NCBI RefSeq assembly: GCF_003710865.1
Contig: NZ_RHHO01000009.1
Coordinates: 62,001-126,000, forward strand
From: Brevibacillus borstelensis
Lineage (GTDB): Bacteria > Bacillota > Bacilli > Brevibacillales > Brevibacillaceae
Length of the DNA stretch: 64,000 bases
Direction: 5' to 3'
The notes beneath the pieces were generated by a model. The model was not told the origin of the DNA. It saw only the letters and a list, made by a program, of their open reading frames with translations, and searched no databases. Made by a program: the position numbers and the translations under genes. Below, piece by piece: positions 1 through 9,796 of this stretch. The number at the start of each line of letters is the position of its first letter. Within the stretch, counting starts at the first letter, position 1.

Positions 1-515
1 GTTCCCAAACTCGTCCTGACATACCGGGGGACTGCACCCGTTTTCTGCTTGATCAGCTCCTGGCTCGCTTTTATCTCCCGGTCCATTTGCTCGTAGGTCA
101 GCTTTGTCAAATCCAGCGAACGCACCGCATTGTTCTCGATTTCATGCCCCCTGGCGATAATCTCCTTTGCCAATGCAGGCTGCTTGGCTACTTTGTCTCC
201 CGGCAAAAAGAAGGTTGCCTTGATCTTGTAGGTGTCGAGATCGTCGAGCAGCCGCTTCATCTTTTGTGCGTCCCCCAAGCCATTGAAGGTGAGGGCCAGC
301 TCCCGTTTCGTGGTGTAGACCATCGAGATCGCTTTGCTCTTTTCGGCAGTATTGCGGGCGGTTTGGGTGGCCGGTTTGTTCAGTGTCTGGGAGCTTGCAG
401 CAGCATTCACCCGGCTTGCCATAGAGCCCCAGCTCGTCAGCAGGACGAGGGCTGTCGCTGCCAATATCGTTCTAGCAAAAATTCTAGTTGTTGCTCGGTT
501 TTTACAGATCGTCAT
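1..515 (-). CDS. Polysaccharide deacetylase-like (NodB fold) protein, N-terminal part, cut by window edge
   Basis: Seen: ATG start preceded by AGAAAGGAG, a hydrophobic signal or anchor segment at about residues 12-30, then a NodB-type core recognisable by KATFFLPG followed by a GHEI motif. The metal and catalytic motifs are degenerate: the usual TFDDGP is LTFNGLG, the HSxxH pair after GHEI is NNAVRS, and the RPPxG position reads RTSLG. Active family members deacetylate peptidoglycan or chitin-like glycans outside the membrane. This domain lacks the aspartate and both histidines needed for the metal, so it is probably a non-catalytic NodB domain. An active second domain could lie beyond the window. 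Confidence 0.75.
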   Translation of the reverse strand, partial: MTICKNRATTRIFARTILAATALVLLTSWGSMASRVNAAASSQTLNKPATQTARNTAEKSKAISMVYTTKRELALTFNGLGDAQKMKRLLDDLDTYKIKATFFLPGDKVAKQPALAKEIIARGHEIENNAVRSLDLTKLTYEQMDREIKASQELIKQKTGAVPRYVRTSLG

Positions 516-924
516 GCTTTCTACTCCTTTCTCGAAACATAATTAATGAAAGTTGGTTTTTCAGAGAGGTTGAGCCCGGGTTTAAGCAATCAGCAGGGGC
601 CATGCGGTTTGGCAAACAGTAAGCCGAATCAGCATCGTTTATCTTAGCAAGCGAAACTGAAAGGATTCTGAACAAGTAGAAATGCCCCAGTGATCTCGCC
701 TGCCGCCGCGTTTGCAGTTATTGGAGGACGAAACCCCAAAAAGCTTAGAATCGCTTTTAGCTGCTGCTGCCAGGCAAAGGCAAATAGGATGCATCTAAAG
801 CTAAAGAAGGCAGTCGCAGTGAGAGATCTTTCCTCTCGCTGTGACTGCCTTCTGCTGTTAATCAGTTCCCAACTGCTTTGGCCGGTACTTCTGTCCGACG
901 TGCAGTGTGTTAAGCGTTTCTTCT
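516..924. other. Intergenic region between deacetylase and kinase
   Basis: It separates the start of the deacetylase-like gene from the end of the kinase gene, both on the minus strand. It must carry the deacetylase promoter. The only clear structure is the terminator hairpin near its right side. Open frames on the plus strand here have no ribosome site or recognisable domain. Confidence 0.5.
806..852 (-). terminator. Rho-independent-type terminator after the kinase operon
   Basis: A 20-bp inverted repeat (GAAGGCAGTC arm and its complement, two wobble pairs) with a short loop lies about 70 bases downstream of the kinase stop. A moderately T-rich stretch follows on the minus strand. It is placed to end the long minus-strand operon. 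Confidence 0.7.
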
Positions 925-2487
925 CTATTTTCCTGCTCTCACGATGTCAGGCTGGGCTTCCCGCCATTTTGACAGCGTATCAAAATGAGGAACAAGCGAA
1001 CGGTACACATCAGAAAACAGCTTATGCAGCTCCTGATACACTCCTGTGTGTTTTTCGTTCGGAGTATAGGTCTCCGTAATCCTGACGATCGAGCGCGTCT
1101 CCTCCAAAGTAGAGATAGCCCCGGTCGCCAGCATGGCCAGCATAATAGCCCCGAGACACGCGCTTTCCCGAGAAGCCGGCACGTGGACAGGTACGCCGAA
1201 TACATCTGCCGTCATCTGCAGCCAGACCGGAGAGCGGACAAAGCCGCCTGTCGCCAAAAGGCTTTTTCCAGATTGTTCTGTCGACATCAGCGATTGGTAG
1301 ACGCTGAATGCGCTGAAAACGACTCCCTCCAGCACCGCCCGCATAAAATGCTGGCGCCGGTGATTCAGCCCGGCCCCGAAAAATACACCCCGCGCCTGCG
1401 CGTTCCAATGCGGCGCACGTTCCCCGGTCAAATACGGGAGAAACAGCAGGCCCTCTGAGCCCGGCTGTATCCGCTCCGCTTCCCGCGTGATGATGTCGTA
1501 GATGTGATCCCCCGTCTCCGCCGCCAGTACCCGTTCGTCTCCGGCAAACTGGTCCTTGAACCATTTGAGCGCAATGCCGCCGTTGTTGATCGGGCCGCCG
1601 ACGACCCAGTAGCTTTCGGTCAGCGCATAGCAAAAGGAGCGCATCCGCTCATCGGTCAACGGCTCTCTTCGCACGGTGCGGACAGCGCCGCTCGTTCCGA
1701 TCGTGATCGCCGCCGCTTCCCCCGTGATGGCCCCTACCCCGAGATTGGCCAGGACGCCGTCGCTTGCCCCGATGACGATTGGCGTTTGCGGCGGAATCCC
1801 GAGCTCTCCGGCCTTGTCCTTTTCCGAGATCTCCAGGATATGTGTCGTCGGAACTGGCCGGGAAAGCTGCCCGGGCGAGATGCCTGCGTACTCCAACGCT
1901 TCCCGGTCCCACTCAAGCTGCCTGAGGTTGAACAATCCGGTGGTGGAGGCAATTGAATAATCGACCGCATACGTTTTGCATAGCTGATACAAGACGTATT
2001 CCTTGATCGAAATGATCTTGTGGGCGCTTTTCAGCAATTGCGGCCTCATCCGCGACAGCCAGCGCAGCTTGGTCAGCGGCGACATGGGATGGATAGGCGT
2101 CCCCGTTTTTCGGTACAGCCCAAGACCTGCGCTGCTTTCCAAAAGCTCTCTCGCTTCTGCCGCGCTCCGGTTGTCCGCCCAAATAATGCACGGTGTCAGC
2201 GGCTGATGCGCTTCATCCACGAGTATCACACTGTGCATCGCGCTGCTGAAGCCGATCGCAGCCAATTGCCCGGTCTGTGCCGCCTCTGACCGCATCAGCT
2301 GCCGGGCAACCATCCATACGGCCCGGGAGATTTCATTCGGGTCCTGTTCCGCGCAGCCGGGCTGCGGCTGGTAGATGGGATACTCCACCATGCTCTCCGC
2401 CAAAATCTCACCGGACAAATTGCTCAGTACGCCTTTGGTGCTTGTAGTCCCGATATCTAAACCCATGTAGATGGTTTGTTGTCCCAT
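925..2487 (-). CDS. gntK: Gluconokinase-type FGGY carbohydrate kinase
   Basis: A 520-residue FGGY kinase, matching the usual length of gluconate kinases (about 510). The N-terminal phosphate-binding motif GLDIGTTSTKG is at residues 9-19. The second FGGY signature around LLATGGFVRSPVW is near residue 410. Expected reaction: ATP-dependent phosphorylation of gluconate (or a related sugar acid) to the 6-phosphate in the cytoplasm. It follows an RpiR regulator and a 6-phosphogluconate dehydrogenase, the next enzyme of gluconate use, which supports the call. No GntP permease is visible nearby, so the substrate could be a different aldonate or a sugar. Start ATG has GAGAGGGT upstream. Confidence 0.85.
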   Translation of the reverse strand: MGQQTIYMGLDIGTTSTKGVLSNLSGEILAESMVEYPIYQPQPGCAEQDPNEISRAVWMVARQLMRSEAAQTGQLAAIGFSSAMHSVILVDEAHQPLTPCIIWADNRSAAEARELLESSAGLGLYRKTGTPIHPMSPLTKLRWLSRMRPQLLKSAHKIISIKEYVLYQLCKTYAVDYSIASTTGLFNLRQLEWDREALEYAGISPGQLSRPVPTTHILEISEKDKAGELGIPPQTPIVIGASDGVLANLGVGAITGEAAAITIGTSGAVRTVRREPLTDERMRSFCYALTESYWVVGGPINNGGIALKWFKDQFAGDERVLAAETGDHIYDIITREAERIQPGSEGLLFLPYLTGERAPHWNAQARGVFFGAGLNHRRQHFMRAVLEGVVFSAFSVYQSLMSTEQSGKSLLATGGFVRSPVWLQMTADVFGVPVHVPASRESACLGAIMLAMLATGAISTLEETRSIVRITETYTPNEKHTGVYQELHKLFSDVYRSLVPHFDTLSKWREAQPDIVRAGK

Positions 2488-2538
2488 TGATGTACCCTCT
2501 CAATCAGAAAATCATATGGGGTAAGGCAAGCAAAATGG

Positions 2539-3411
2539 TCAATACCGCTTTTGGGCAATCAGCTTCCGAACCTGTGCCAGATTGTCGTAGGTTTCTTCTT
2601 CCCGCAGCATGGAGACGCCGATAAACAGCGTATCCAGGATGCTGATCTGCGCCAGTCTGCAAGACATCGACTCGGGGCGCAACAGCGTCTCCCGCGACGA
2701 CGTATACAGCACGATGTCAGAGATTTTGGTCAACGGCGATTTGGTATAGTCCGTAATGCAAATCGTGGTCACGCCCGCTTCCTTGGCAGCCTGTACCGCG
2801 TCGATGATGTCCTTGCTGCTACCGGAATGCGAGATGCCCACCACGACACTCCCGGGCTTCAGCAGTCCGGCGGATACGATCTGCAGGTGGGAGTCTGTCA
2901 AGGCGATGCATGACAGGCCTGTCCGCACAAACTTGTGATACGCGTCCAGGGCGATGGGCCCTGAGCCTCCGCAGCCGTAGAATTCCACCCGGTCTGCTTT
3001 GGCGATCGCGTTTACCGCCTGCTCCAGGGAGTCGGGGTCCAGCACCTGCAATGTATCGCTTAACGTCTCGGCGTTTACCGTAAACACTTTTTTGGCGATC
3101 GTCGCCATATTGTCCGAGATTTCGACCTCTTCATGAATCGCCTGCAGCGGCGTCACCAGGTCGGCAGCCAATGAAATTTTCAGCGCCTGGTACCCTTCGT
3201 AGCCAAGTCGCCTGCAAAACCGAAAAATAGACGCATCCGCACAATTGGCCATCTCGGCAAACTGTGTAATCGAGAGGTGAATGATATCCTTCGGGTGATT
3301 CAGTATATAGTTGGCGATATTCAATTCCGTAGCCGTGAAATTGTCGTACATGTAGCGAATGCGAGCCAAGCAGCCCTGGTCTTCTTTCCAGGGGAAATTC
3401 GGTTTGTTCAT
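2539..3411 (-). CDS. MurR/RpiR family transcriptional regulator
   Basis: A 290-residue protein with an N-terminal RpiR helix-turn-helix (about residues 15-85, ending FRFCRRLGYEGYQALK) and a C-terminal SIS sugar-phosphate-binding domain (about 130-260, with VEFYGCGGSGPIALDAYHK and ISHSGSSKDI). Such regulators bind sugar phosphates and control the adjacent catabolic genes. It lies between 6-phosphogluconate dehydrogenase and the kinase, about 50 bases from the kinase, so it probably controls this cluster with a phosphorylated sugar acid as effector. A strong GAGGAGG site precedes the ATG. Confidence 0.88.
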   Translation of the reverse strand: MNKPNFPWKEDQGCLARIRYMYDNFTATELNIANYILNHPKDIIHLSITQFAEMANCADASIFRFCRRLGYEGYQALKISLAADLVTPLQAIHEEVEISDNMATIAKKVFTVNAETLSDTLQVLDPDSLEQAVNAIAKADRVEFYGCGGSGPIALDAYHKFVRTGLSCIALTDSHLQIVSAGLLKPGSVVVGISHSGSSKDIIDAVQAAKEAGVTTICITDYTKSPLTKISDIVLYTSSRETLLRPESMSCRLAQISILDTLFIGVSMLREEETYDNLAQVRKLIAQKRY

Positions 3412-3529
3412 TGGGAAACCTCCTCAAAAACACGCAAGCGGACTATTACCATGATTTTACCAAATTCCGCTCCCGCGCATAGCAACTTCTTCGGAAACCT
3501 GTTGCCCGTCGACACTCCCGCTGCGAAGG

Positions 3530-4432
3530 CTAGTCGGCTTTTTCCACAGCGTGGCCGCCAAACTGGTTCCGCAGTGCGGCGACGACCTTGCCGTGGAACA
3601 CGTCCTCATCCAGCGAGCGGTAGCGCATCAAAAGGGACATGGCGATGACAGGCACGGATATTTTCAGGTCGAGAGCCGTTTCGACTGTCCACTGTCCTTC
3701 GCCCGACGCGTGCATCACGCCTTTGATCGTGGAAAGCCGCGGGTCTTCCGAAAAAGCCTGCTCCAACAGTTCCATCAGCCAGGAGCGGATGACCGAGCCG
3801 CTGTTGAACAACCGCGCCACTTTCTCGTAGTCATAGGAAAACGGCCCTTTGTCGAGAATTTCGAAGCCTTCTCCAATCGCCTGCATCATTCCGTATTCGA
3901 TGCCGTTATGCACCATTTTCAGGAAATGTCCTGAACCGGCAGGACCCGTGTACAAGTAGCCATGCGCCAGCGAAATATCCCGCAGCAGCGGCTCTACTAC
4001 AGCGTACACGTCCTCTTCTCCTCCGACCATCAGACATGCGCCATTACGTGCTCCCTCAGTTCCTCCGCTCGTGCCGATATCCAGGTAATGAACGCCGGAT
4101 TGCTTCACGCGCTCGTATCTTCTGATCGAGTCCTTGTAAAACGAGTTTCCGCCGTCAATCAGAATATCTCCCGGAGACAGATGCGGCAGGACGGCCTCGA
4201 TGACTTGGTCCACCAGCTCACCTGCCGGCACCATCATCCAGATGATCCTCGGGGAGACGGACAGCCGCTCGGCCAGCTCCTGATAGGATTGGCTGGCCAT
4301 TCCTCCGGCCTGTTCAAACTTTTGCAGAGAATACTGGTCAATATCGCATCCAATTACGTGATGCCCTTTTGCGATCATGCTACATCCTAAATTCAGCCCC
4401 ATTTTTCCTAGACCAACGAGACCAATATTCAT
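3530..4432 (-). CDS. gnd: 6-phosphogluconate dehydrogenase, decarboxylating, short (NAD-type) form
   Basis: A 300-residue short-form 6-phosphogluconate dehydrogenase. The Rossmann motif GLVGLGKMG is at residues 4-12. The substrate motif GTSGGTEGARNG and the catalytic KMVHNGIEYGMMQ segment are present. It oxidises and decarboxylates 6-phosphogluconate to ribulose 5-phosphate; short forms usually prefer NAD. The start is set at MNIGL because GGTGGTGG lies just upstream; an ATG six codons earlier would overlap that site. It begins 48 bases after the end of the ABC permease gene on the same strand, with no obvious terminator between, so read-through from the transporter operon is possible. Confidence 0.88.
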   Translation of the reverse strand: MNIGLVGLGKMGLNLGCSMIAKGHHVIGCDIDQYSLQKFEQAGGMASQSYQELAERLSVSPRIIWMMVPAGELVDQVIEAVLPHLSPGDILIDGGNSFYKDSIRRYERVKQSGVHYLDIGTSGGTEGARNGACLMVGGEEDVYAVVEPLLRDISLAHGYLYTGPAGSGHFLKMVHNGIEYGMMQAIGEGFEILDKGPFSYDYEKVARLFNSGSVIRSWLMELLEQAFSEDPRLSTIKGVMHASGEGQWTVETALDLKISVPVIAMSLLMRYRSLDEDVFHGKVVAALRNQFGGHAVEKAD

Positions 4433-4480
4433 AATTCCACCACCATGCAAGAAATTAAGACGCTTGTGTTCGACGAAAGC

Positions 4481-5377
4481 CTACTGTGCCTTTGGATCAA
4501 GCGCATCGCGCAATCCATCGCCAAACAGGTTGAATCCGATCACGCTTGCCATAATGGCAAAGCCGGGAATCATCACGACCCACGGTGCCGTCGTGATATA
4601 GTCGCGGGAGTCTGCCAGCATTTTTCCCCACTCCGCTTCCGGAGGCTGCGCCCCCAGTCCGAGGAAGCCCAGCGCGGCCGCTTCCAAAATGGCGGAAGCC
4701 ACGCCCAGCGTCCCCTGAACGATCAAGGGAGTCCAACTGTTGGGCAGTACATGGCGAAACAGTATGCGGACCTGCGACATGCCCTGCGCTCGCGCCGCCA
4801 TGATGTACTCCTCTTGCTTGATACCCAGCACCTTTGCCCTCACCAGACGGCCGTACATCGGCACGTTGACGATCGCAATCGCCAAAAGCGCGTTGAACAG
4901 TCCCGGTCCGAGGATCGCGACGATCGCGATGGCCAGCAAAATGCCGGGAAACGCCAGCATGACGTCGAAGATGCGGGAAATCAGCGTATCGATCCATTTG
5001 CCGTAAAACCCGGCAATCAAGCCGAGCAGCGTACCTACTACCAGGGAGCCCAGGACAGAGAAAATACCAATCGTCATCGAGATGCGGGCTCCGTACAAGA
5101 TTCTCGAAAACATATCCCGGCCGGAGTCGTCCGTTCCAAACCAGTGCTCTGCAGACGGAGGCTGCAGCGTGTTGGCGAGGTTTTGCTCGATGGGATCATG
5201 CGGCGCGAGCAAAGGCGCAAACAATCCCGTGAGGATGAACAGCAAGACCAGCGCGCCGCCGATGACTGCCGCTTTTTGCTTGCGCAGTCTCCTTACGCCT
5301 TCACTCCATGGTGTTCGTCTCCGTACCTTGCCGGCGGACAATTCTTCTGCCGGCATCGTTGCCAAACCCGACTGCAT
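4481..5377 (-). CDS. Peptide/nickel-type ABC transporter permease (DppC-like)
   Basis: A 298-residue inner-membrane permease of the DppC/OppC type. It has an N-terminal cytoplasmic stretch, a first membrane helix at about residues 38-58, the conserved HWFGTDDSGRDMFSRI loop, and a BPD_transp_1 domain with the EAA-like loop AARAQGMSQVRILFRHVLPN. It pairs with the DppB-like permease 14 bases upstream. It is the last gene of the transporter block before the 6-phosphogluconate dehydrogenase gene. A GAGGTG site precedes the ATG. The substrate cannot be read from the sequence; peptides or N-acylated compounds fit the neighbouring amidohydrolase. Confidence 0.85.
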   Translation of the reverse strand: MQSGLATMPAEELSAGKVRRRTPWSEGVRRLRKQKAAVIGGALVLLFILTGLFAPLLAPHDPIEQNLANTLQPPSAEHWFGTDDSGRDMFSRILYGARISMTIGIFSVLGSLVVGTLLGLIAGFYGKWIDTLISRIFDVMLAFPGILLAIAIVAILGPGLFNALLAIAIVNVPMYGRLVRAKVLGIKQEEYIMAARAQGMSQVRILFRHVLPNSWTPLIVQGTLGVASAILEAAALGFLGLGAQPPEAEWGKMLADSRDYITTAPWVVMIPGFAIMASVIGFNLFGDGLRDALDPKAQ

Positions 5378-5391
5378 CAGGGAACACCTCG

Positions 5392-6396
5392 CTATTTGTA
5401 TTGAATTCTTGGGTCAAGATAGCTGTACAACAAGTCGACGATCAGATTCACGACAATGAAGATGACAGCAAGCACCAAAATGCCGGACTGGATGACAGCG
5501 TAATCGCGGTAGCCGATGGCATTGTAGATGTACTGGCCAACGCCCGGCCATCCGAAGATCGTCTCGGTCAACACGGCTCCTCCCAGAAGCCGCCCAACCT
5601 CCAGGCCGATGATCGTCATCACAGGAGCGAAGGCATTTTTCAATCCGTGCTTGTAGACGACAAAGAATTCGTGCAGGCCCTTTGCCCGCGCAGTGCGGAC
5701 ATAGTCGTGCTTCAGCACCTCCAGCATGCTCGACCGGGTCATCCGGGCGATGTACGCCATCGGGATCGTTCCCAGCGCCATCGCCGGAAGGATCAGGTGG
5801 CGCACGGAGGACCAGAACTGCTCGTAATTCCCCGCCAGCAGCGTGTCGATCAGATAAAAATGGGTGATGGTCTCGACGGTCACCCGCGGGTCATTGCGTC
5901 CGAGAACCGGCAGCCATTCCAACTGCAGCCCGAACAGCCATTGCTCCATCAAGCCGAGCCAAAAGATCGGCATGGACACCCCGACCAACGCCAGCAGCAT
6001 CGGTATGTAGTCGATCCAGGTGTTCCGTTTCCACGCCGATACAATTCCCACATTGACCCCGACGATCACGGCAAAGATCATCGCAAACAGCGTCAGCTCC
6101 GCCGTAGCCGCCAAATGCGGGAGCAGCTCTTCGCTGATCGCCTTTCCCGTCACCAGCGATGTGCCCAGGTCTCCCTGCAAAATGTTCAGCAAGTAGTTGC
6201 CGTACTGCTGATACAGCGGCAAATCAAGCCCGAGCTCGTGACGCAGCTTCTGTATCGACTCCGCGTCCGCCCGCTCGCCCAAAATGACCTGCGCAGGATC
6301 GCCCGGAATCAGGTTGATGATCGCGAAAACGATAATGGATACGCCGAAGAGTACCGGGATTAATTGAAAGATTCGTCTGGCTGTGTACCTTATCAC
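5392..6396 (-). CDS. Peptide/nickel-type ABC transporter permease (DppB-like)
   Basis: About 334 residues, DppB/OppB family. It opens VIRYTARRIFQLIPVLFGVSI with the first helix, then the GDPAQVILG segment and a C-terminal transport domain with the ARAKGLHEFFVVYKHGLKNA loop. A GTG start is preferred because GGGGTG lies seven bases upstream and family members begin at this point; an ATG five codons earlier (6411) is the alternative. It forms the heterodimeric channel with the following permease. Confidence 0.83.
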   Translation of the reverse strand: MIRYTARRIFQLIPVLFGVSIIVFAIINLIPGDPAQVILGERADAESIQKLRHELGLDLPLYQQYGNYLLNILQGDLGTSLVTGKAISEELLPHLAATAELTLFAMIFAVIVGVNVGIVSAWKRNTWIDYIPMLLALVGVSMPIFWLGLMEQWLFGLQLEWLPVLGRNDPRVTVETITHFYLIDTLLAGNYEQFWSSVRHLILPAMALGTIPMAYIARMTRSSMLEVLKHDYVRTARAKGLHEFFVVYKHGLKNAFAPVMTIIGLEVGRLLGGAVLTETIFGWPGVGQYIYNAIGYRDYAVIQSGILVLAVIFIVVNLIVDLLYSYLDPRIQYK

Positions 6397-6467
6397 TGGT
6401 TTACACCCCATTGCTTCAAAATCTGTCCACAGCCTTTGCGGCCTGAACGGTATCTGTTACACCCGCC

Positions 6468-7436
6468 TTAGTACAAATGACAGGCAACCAGCTGCCCTTC
6501 GTGTGCCTCTCTGAAATCCGGACGGGTCGTCCTGCACACATCCATCGCATGCGGGCACCGTGGATGAAAGGCGCATCCGACAGGCGGATTGACCGGACTT
6601 GGCACATCGCCCTGCAGGATGATCCGCTCCCGCTGTTGGCTCGGGTCGGGAATCGGTACCGCTGAAAGCAGCGCTTGGGTGTATGGATGGAGCGGGTTTT
6701 CGTACAGCTTGTCGCATTCCCCCTGCTCGACGATCCGGCCGAGGTACATGACCCCCACCCGGTTGCAGATGTGACGCACCACGCTCAGGTCATGGGCAAT
6801 AAACAAATAGGTAAGCTGAAACTGCTTTTGCAAATCCTGCATCAGGTTGATCACCTGGGACTGGATGCTTACATCCAGAGCGGAAACCGGCTCGTCTGCC
6901 ACGACCAGCTTTGGCTTGAGGGCAAGCGCCCGGGCGATCCCGATCCGCTGCCTTTGGCCGCCGCTGAATTCATGCGCGTACCGGTCGGCGTGATACCGGT
7001 GCAATCCGACTACTTCAAGCAGCTCGCTGACACGCCGCTGCCGCTCTGTTTTGCTCTTCACCCCGTGAACCAGCAGCGGTTCCTCCAGGATCTGACCGAT
7101 CGTCATGCGTGGATTCAACGAAGCGAAGGGGTCCTGGAAAATGATCTGCAAGTCTCTGCGCTTGGCCTGCATTTCCCTTTCACTCAGCGCAGCCAGATTC
7201 TCCCCTTGAAACAGCACCTCGCCATCCGTCGGCTCGGTCAGGCGCAGGATCGATCTGCCTGTCGTCGACTTGCCGCAGCCGCTTTCGCCGACAAGTCCAA
7301 ATGTTTCGCCCTCATAAATCGTAAAGCTGACATCGTCTACCGCCTTGACAAAATGCTGCTGGCGACCCAGCAGCGATTTGCTTCCGACCGGGTAGTACGT
7401 TTTGAGTCCGTTTACTTCCAACAGCGCTTTTTTCAT
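6468..7436 (-). CDS. Oligopeptide ABC transporter ATP-binding protein (DppF/OppF-like)
   Basis: A 322-residue ATPase: Walker [10 protein letters not shown], signature [19 protein letters not shown] motif ([10 protein letters not shown] here) and Walker [14 protein letters not shown]. The C-terminal oligo_HPY region contains the family cysteines in [15 protein letters not shown], as in iron-sulfur-bearing OppD/F proteins. The start is fixed by GAGGAG eight bases upstream of ATG; the upstream gene stops three bases before it. The reading frame stays open well upstream of this ATG, but that part is antisense shadow of the neighbouring ATPase. It energises uptake with the preceding ATPase. Confidence 0.87.
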   Translation of the reverse strand: MKKALLEVNGLKTYYPVGSKSLLGRQQHFVKAVDDVSFTIYEGETFGLVGESGCGKSTTGRSILRLTEPTDGEVLFQGENLAALSEREMQAKRRDLQIIFQDPFASLNPRMTIGQILEEPLLVHGVKSKTERQRRVSELLEVVGLHRYHADRYAHEFSGGQRQRIGIARALALKPKLVVADEPVSALDVSIQSQVINLMQDLQKQFQLTYLFIAHDLSVVRHICNRVGVMYLGRIVEQGECDKLYENPLHPYTQALLSAVPIPDPSQQRERIILQGDVPSPVNPPVGCAFHPRCPHAMDVCRTTRPDFREAHEGQLVACHLY

Positions 7437-7438
7437 AG

Positions 7439-8455
7439 TCACTCGCTCCTCGCTTCCGGGTTCGCCAGGTGAGAAGGTCGTTCTTCCGCAAAGAGCCAGC
7501 ATCGCACTTGGTGCGGTTTGGCGCCGCCCACCTGCTGAAGCACAGGCTCCTCCCCGAGACAGATTTCGGAGGCATGCTCGCAGCGCGGCGCGAATTTGCA
7601 GCCTTTGGGCATTTCCGCCGGTATGGGCACGTTGCCCTTGATCGAGTCGAGCCTGTCCTTTCGCTCGTGCAGCGTCGGCATCGACCGCAGCAGTCCCTGC
7701 GTGTAGGGGTGCTTCGGGTCGGAGAACAGCGTGTGGACATCCGCTTCCTCCACGACCTTGCCGGCGTACATGACGACGACCCGGTGGCACATTTCCGCCA
7801 CCACGCCAAGGTCGTGGGTAATCAGCATGATGGCTGTTCCCGACTCCTTGGAGATGCGCTTCATCAAATCGAGAATTTGCGCCTGAATCGTCACGTCCAG
7901 CGCGGTCGTCGGCTCGTCGGCAATCAGCAGCTTGGGATTGCACGCCATCGCCATGGCGATCATGACGCGCTGGCGCATTCCTCCAGAAAGCTGATGCGGG
8001 TATTCGTCGACCACTTGCTCTGCCCTCGGCAGGCCTACCTGCTTCAGCAACTGGATGGCACGCTCTTTGGCCTCTTTCTTTTTCAGCCCCATATGCAGCT
8101 GAATCGTCTCGCACATCTGCTCGCCAATGCGGAAGACCGGGTTCAGGCTGGTCATCGGCTCCTGGAAAATCATCGCGATCTGATTGCCGCGGATGGCGCG
8201 CATCTCTTTTGCCGACAGCTTGAGCAGGTCCCTGCCTTCAAACTGGATTTCCCCGCCGACCACCTTGCCGGGTGGGTTGGGCACAAGCCCCATGATCGAC
8301 AGCGATGTGACGCTTTTTCCACAGCCGGACTCTCCGACGACACCCAGGATTTCCCCTTCGTCCAGCGTGAGATCTACACGATCAACGGATTTGACAACCA
8401 GGTCGTCAGTGAAAAAATAGGTTTGCAAACCACGCACAGATAGTAGTGGAGCCAT
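7439..8455 (-). CDS. Oligopeptide ABC transporter ATP-binding protein (DppD/OppD-like)
   Basis: A 338-residue ATPase with Walker A GESGCGKS, signature [14 protein letters not shown], Walker [13 protein letters not shown] and the C-terminal oligo_HPY region with [15 protein letters not shown]. It partners the next gene, to which it is translationally close (TGA two bases before ATG). AAAGGGAT precedes the start. This is the first ATPase of the dpp-like operon, directly after the M20 amidohydrolase. Confidence 0.87.
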   Translation of the reverse strand: MAPLLSVRGLQTYFFTDDLVVKSVDRVDLTLDEGEILGVVGESGCGKSVTSLSIMGLVPNPPGKVVGGEIQFEGRDLLKLSAKEMRAIRGNQIAMIFQEPMTSLNPVFRIGEQMCETIQLHMGLKKKEAKERAIQLLKQVGLPRAEQVVDEYPHQLSGGMRQRVMIAMAMACNPKLLIADEPTTALDVTIQAQILDLMKRISKESGTAIMLITHDLGVVAEMCHRVVVMYAGKVVEEADVHTLFSDPKHPYTQGLLRSMPTLHERKDRLDSIKGNVPIPAEMPKGCKFAPRCEHASEICLGEEPVLQQVGGAKPHQVRCWLFAEERPSHLANPEARSE

Positions 8456-8478
8456 CGTTTTATCCCTTTCTGTCCAAG

Positions 8479-9660
8479 CTATTTGAGCAGTGAAAGTGCA
8501 ACGTTCGTAAACGCTTTGACGCCGATGACAAGCGAATCCTCATCAATCGTAAAGCGGGGGTGGTGATGCGGATGGACGATTCCTTTGGACACGTTGCCCG
8601 CTCCCACCCAGAAATACGTGCCGGGCGCCTTCGTAAGGAAAGAAGAAAAGTCTTCTCCGCCCATCGTAGGAATCAGCGGCTGAACCTGATCTGCCCCGAA
8701 TACCTCGACCAACGTTTCTTTCACTTTTGCCGTCAGCTCATTGTCGTTAATGACCGGGGCATTTCCGTACGTGTAATGGAACTCGTACGACGCTCCGTGA
8801 GCCTCGGTGACGCCTTTGATGACGCGTTCCATCAAAGTGGGAATCGTCTTGCGCACCTCGGGATTGTACAAGCGGACTGTACCGCCCAGGTGGACAGCGC
8901 CAGGAATGACGTTGTTGGCCGTTCCCCCTGTCACTTTGGTCACAGAGAGGACGAGCGGCTCGATCGGGTCCGTATTGCGCGAGACCACATATTGCAGATT
9001 CGTTACGACCTGCGCGGCTACAGCCAGACTGTCTACCGTGTCATGCGGCTGCGCGGCATGCCCGCCTTTGCCCAACACCGTAATTTCAAACGTATCGGCA
9101 GCCGCGTGGGAAGGCCCCGCACTGACGGCCACGTACCCTACCTCCAGCGGAGAATGCAGGTGAAGCCCGATCACCATGTCGACTCCATCCATCACGCCCG
9201 CCTCGACCATTTGCTCCGCTCCGCCAGGGAACTGCTCTTCGGCGTGCTGGAACAGGAAGCGGATTTCCCCTTTTACCTGCTCGCGCATGCCGGCCAGAAT
9301 TTTTGCCGTCCCGAGCAGGATCGAGGTGTGTCCATCATGTCCGCAGGCATGCATGACGCCGGGATTTTTGGAAACAAACGAAAAATCATTTTCTTCCGGG
9401 ATCGGCAATGCGTCGATGTCGGCCCGAATCGCCAATGTTTTTCCCGGCTCGCTGCCGATCAGCCGGGCCATTACGCTCGTTTCAGTCGGCCGCGACAGCT
9501 CCAGTCCCTCAAACGTTTGCAGCGTTTCATATATAAAGCGGGAGGTGTTCACTTCCTCATACGAAAGCTCCGGATTTTCGTGAAGGTGACGCCTCCATGC
9601 AATGACTTGTTCCTTGATTTGCTCTGCCATAGTCTCCAGATGATCGCGTGTGGTACTCAT
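8479..9660 (-). CDS. M20D family amidohydrolase (N-acyl amino acid or peptide deacylase)
   Basis: A 393-residue M20D metallopeptidase-fold enzyme. Seen metal motifs: ACGHDGHTS at residues 105-113, FQHAEEQFPGGAE with the catalytic glutamate pair near 140, and a C-terminal histidine-rich HPHHHPRFTID. Family members cleave the acyl or amide bond of N-acyl amino acids, indole-amino acids or short peptides in the cytoplasm. Its position between the binding protein and the ATPases of one importer suggests it hydrolyses the imported substrate. The exact substrate is not deducible. A GAGGAGG lies 12 bases before the ATG. Confidence 0.85.
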   Translation of the reverse strand: MSTTRDHLETMAEQIKEQVIAWRRHLHENPELSYEEVNTSRFIYETLQTFEGLELSRPTETSVMARLIGSEPGKTLAIRADIDALPIPEENDFSFVSKNPGVMHACGHDGHTSILLGTAKILAGMREQVKGEIRFLFQHAEEQFPGGAEQMVEAGVMDGVDMVIGLHLHSPLEVGYVAVSAGPSHAAADTFEITVLGKGGHAAQPHDTVDSLAVAAQVVTNLQYVVSRNTDPIEPLVLSVTKVTGGTANNVIPGAVHLGGTVRLYNPEVRKTIPTLMERVIKGVTEAHGASYEFHYTYGNAPVINDNELTAKVKETLVEVFGADQVQPLIPTMGGEDFSSFLTKAPGTYFWVGAGNVSKGIVHPHHHPRFTIDEDSLVIGVKAFTNVALSLLK

Positions 9661-9711
9661 CGGGCACCGTCGCCTCCTCGCGCTTCGTCATTCTTTCCCC
9701 GTAAGGTGACC

Positions 9712-9746
9712 GCACCTGCACGCGTTGCCGCAAGACATGCAGGTGC
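9712..9746 (-). promoter_or_regulatory. Intercistronic hairpin after the binding-protein gene
   Basis: A perfect 9-bp stem (GCACCTGCA and its complement) lies between the binding-protein stop and the amidohydrolase start. No T-run follows it on the minus strand, so it is more likely a 3'-end stabiliser or partial terminator that raises binding-protein mRNA over the rest of the operon. This is inferred from position and shape. Confidence 0.5.
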
Positions 9747-9796
9747 AGCTCTCTATTTTTTGCCCTCACGTTTTTGTAAAACCGTGCAGGCGTTTT

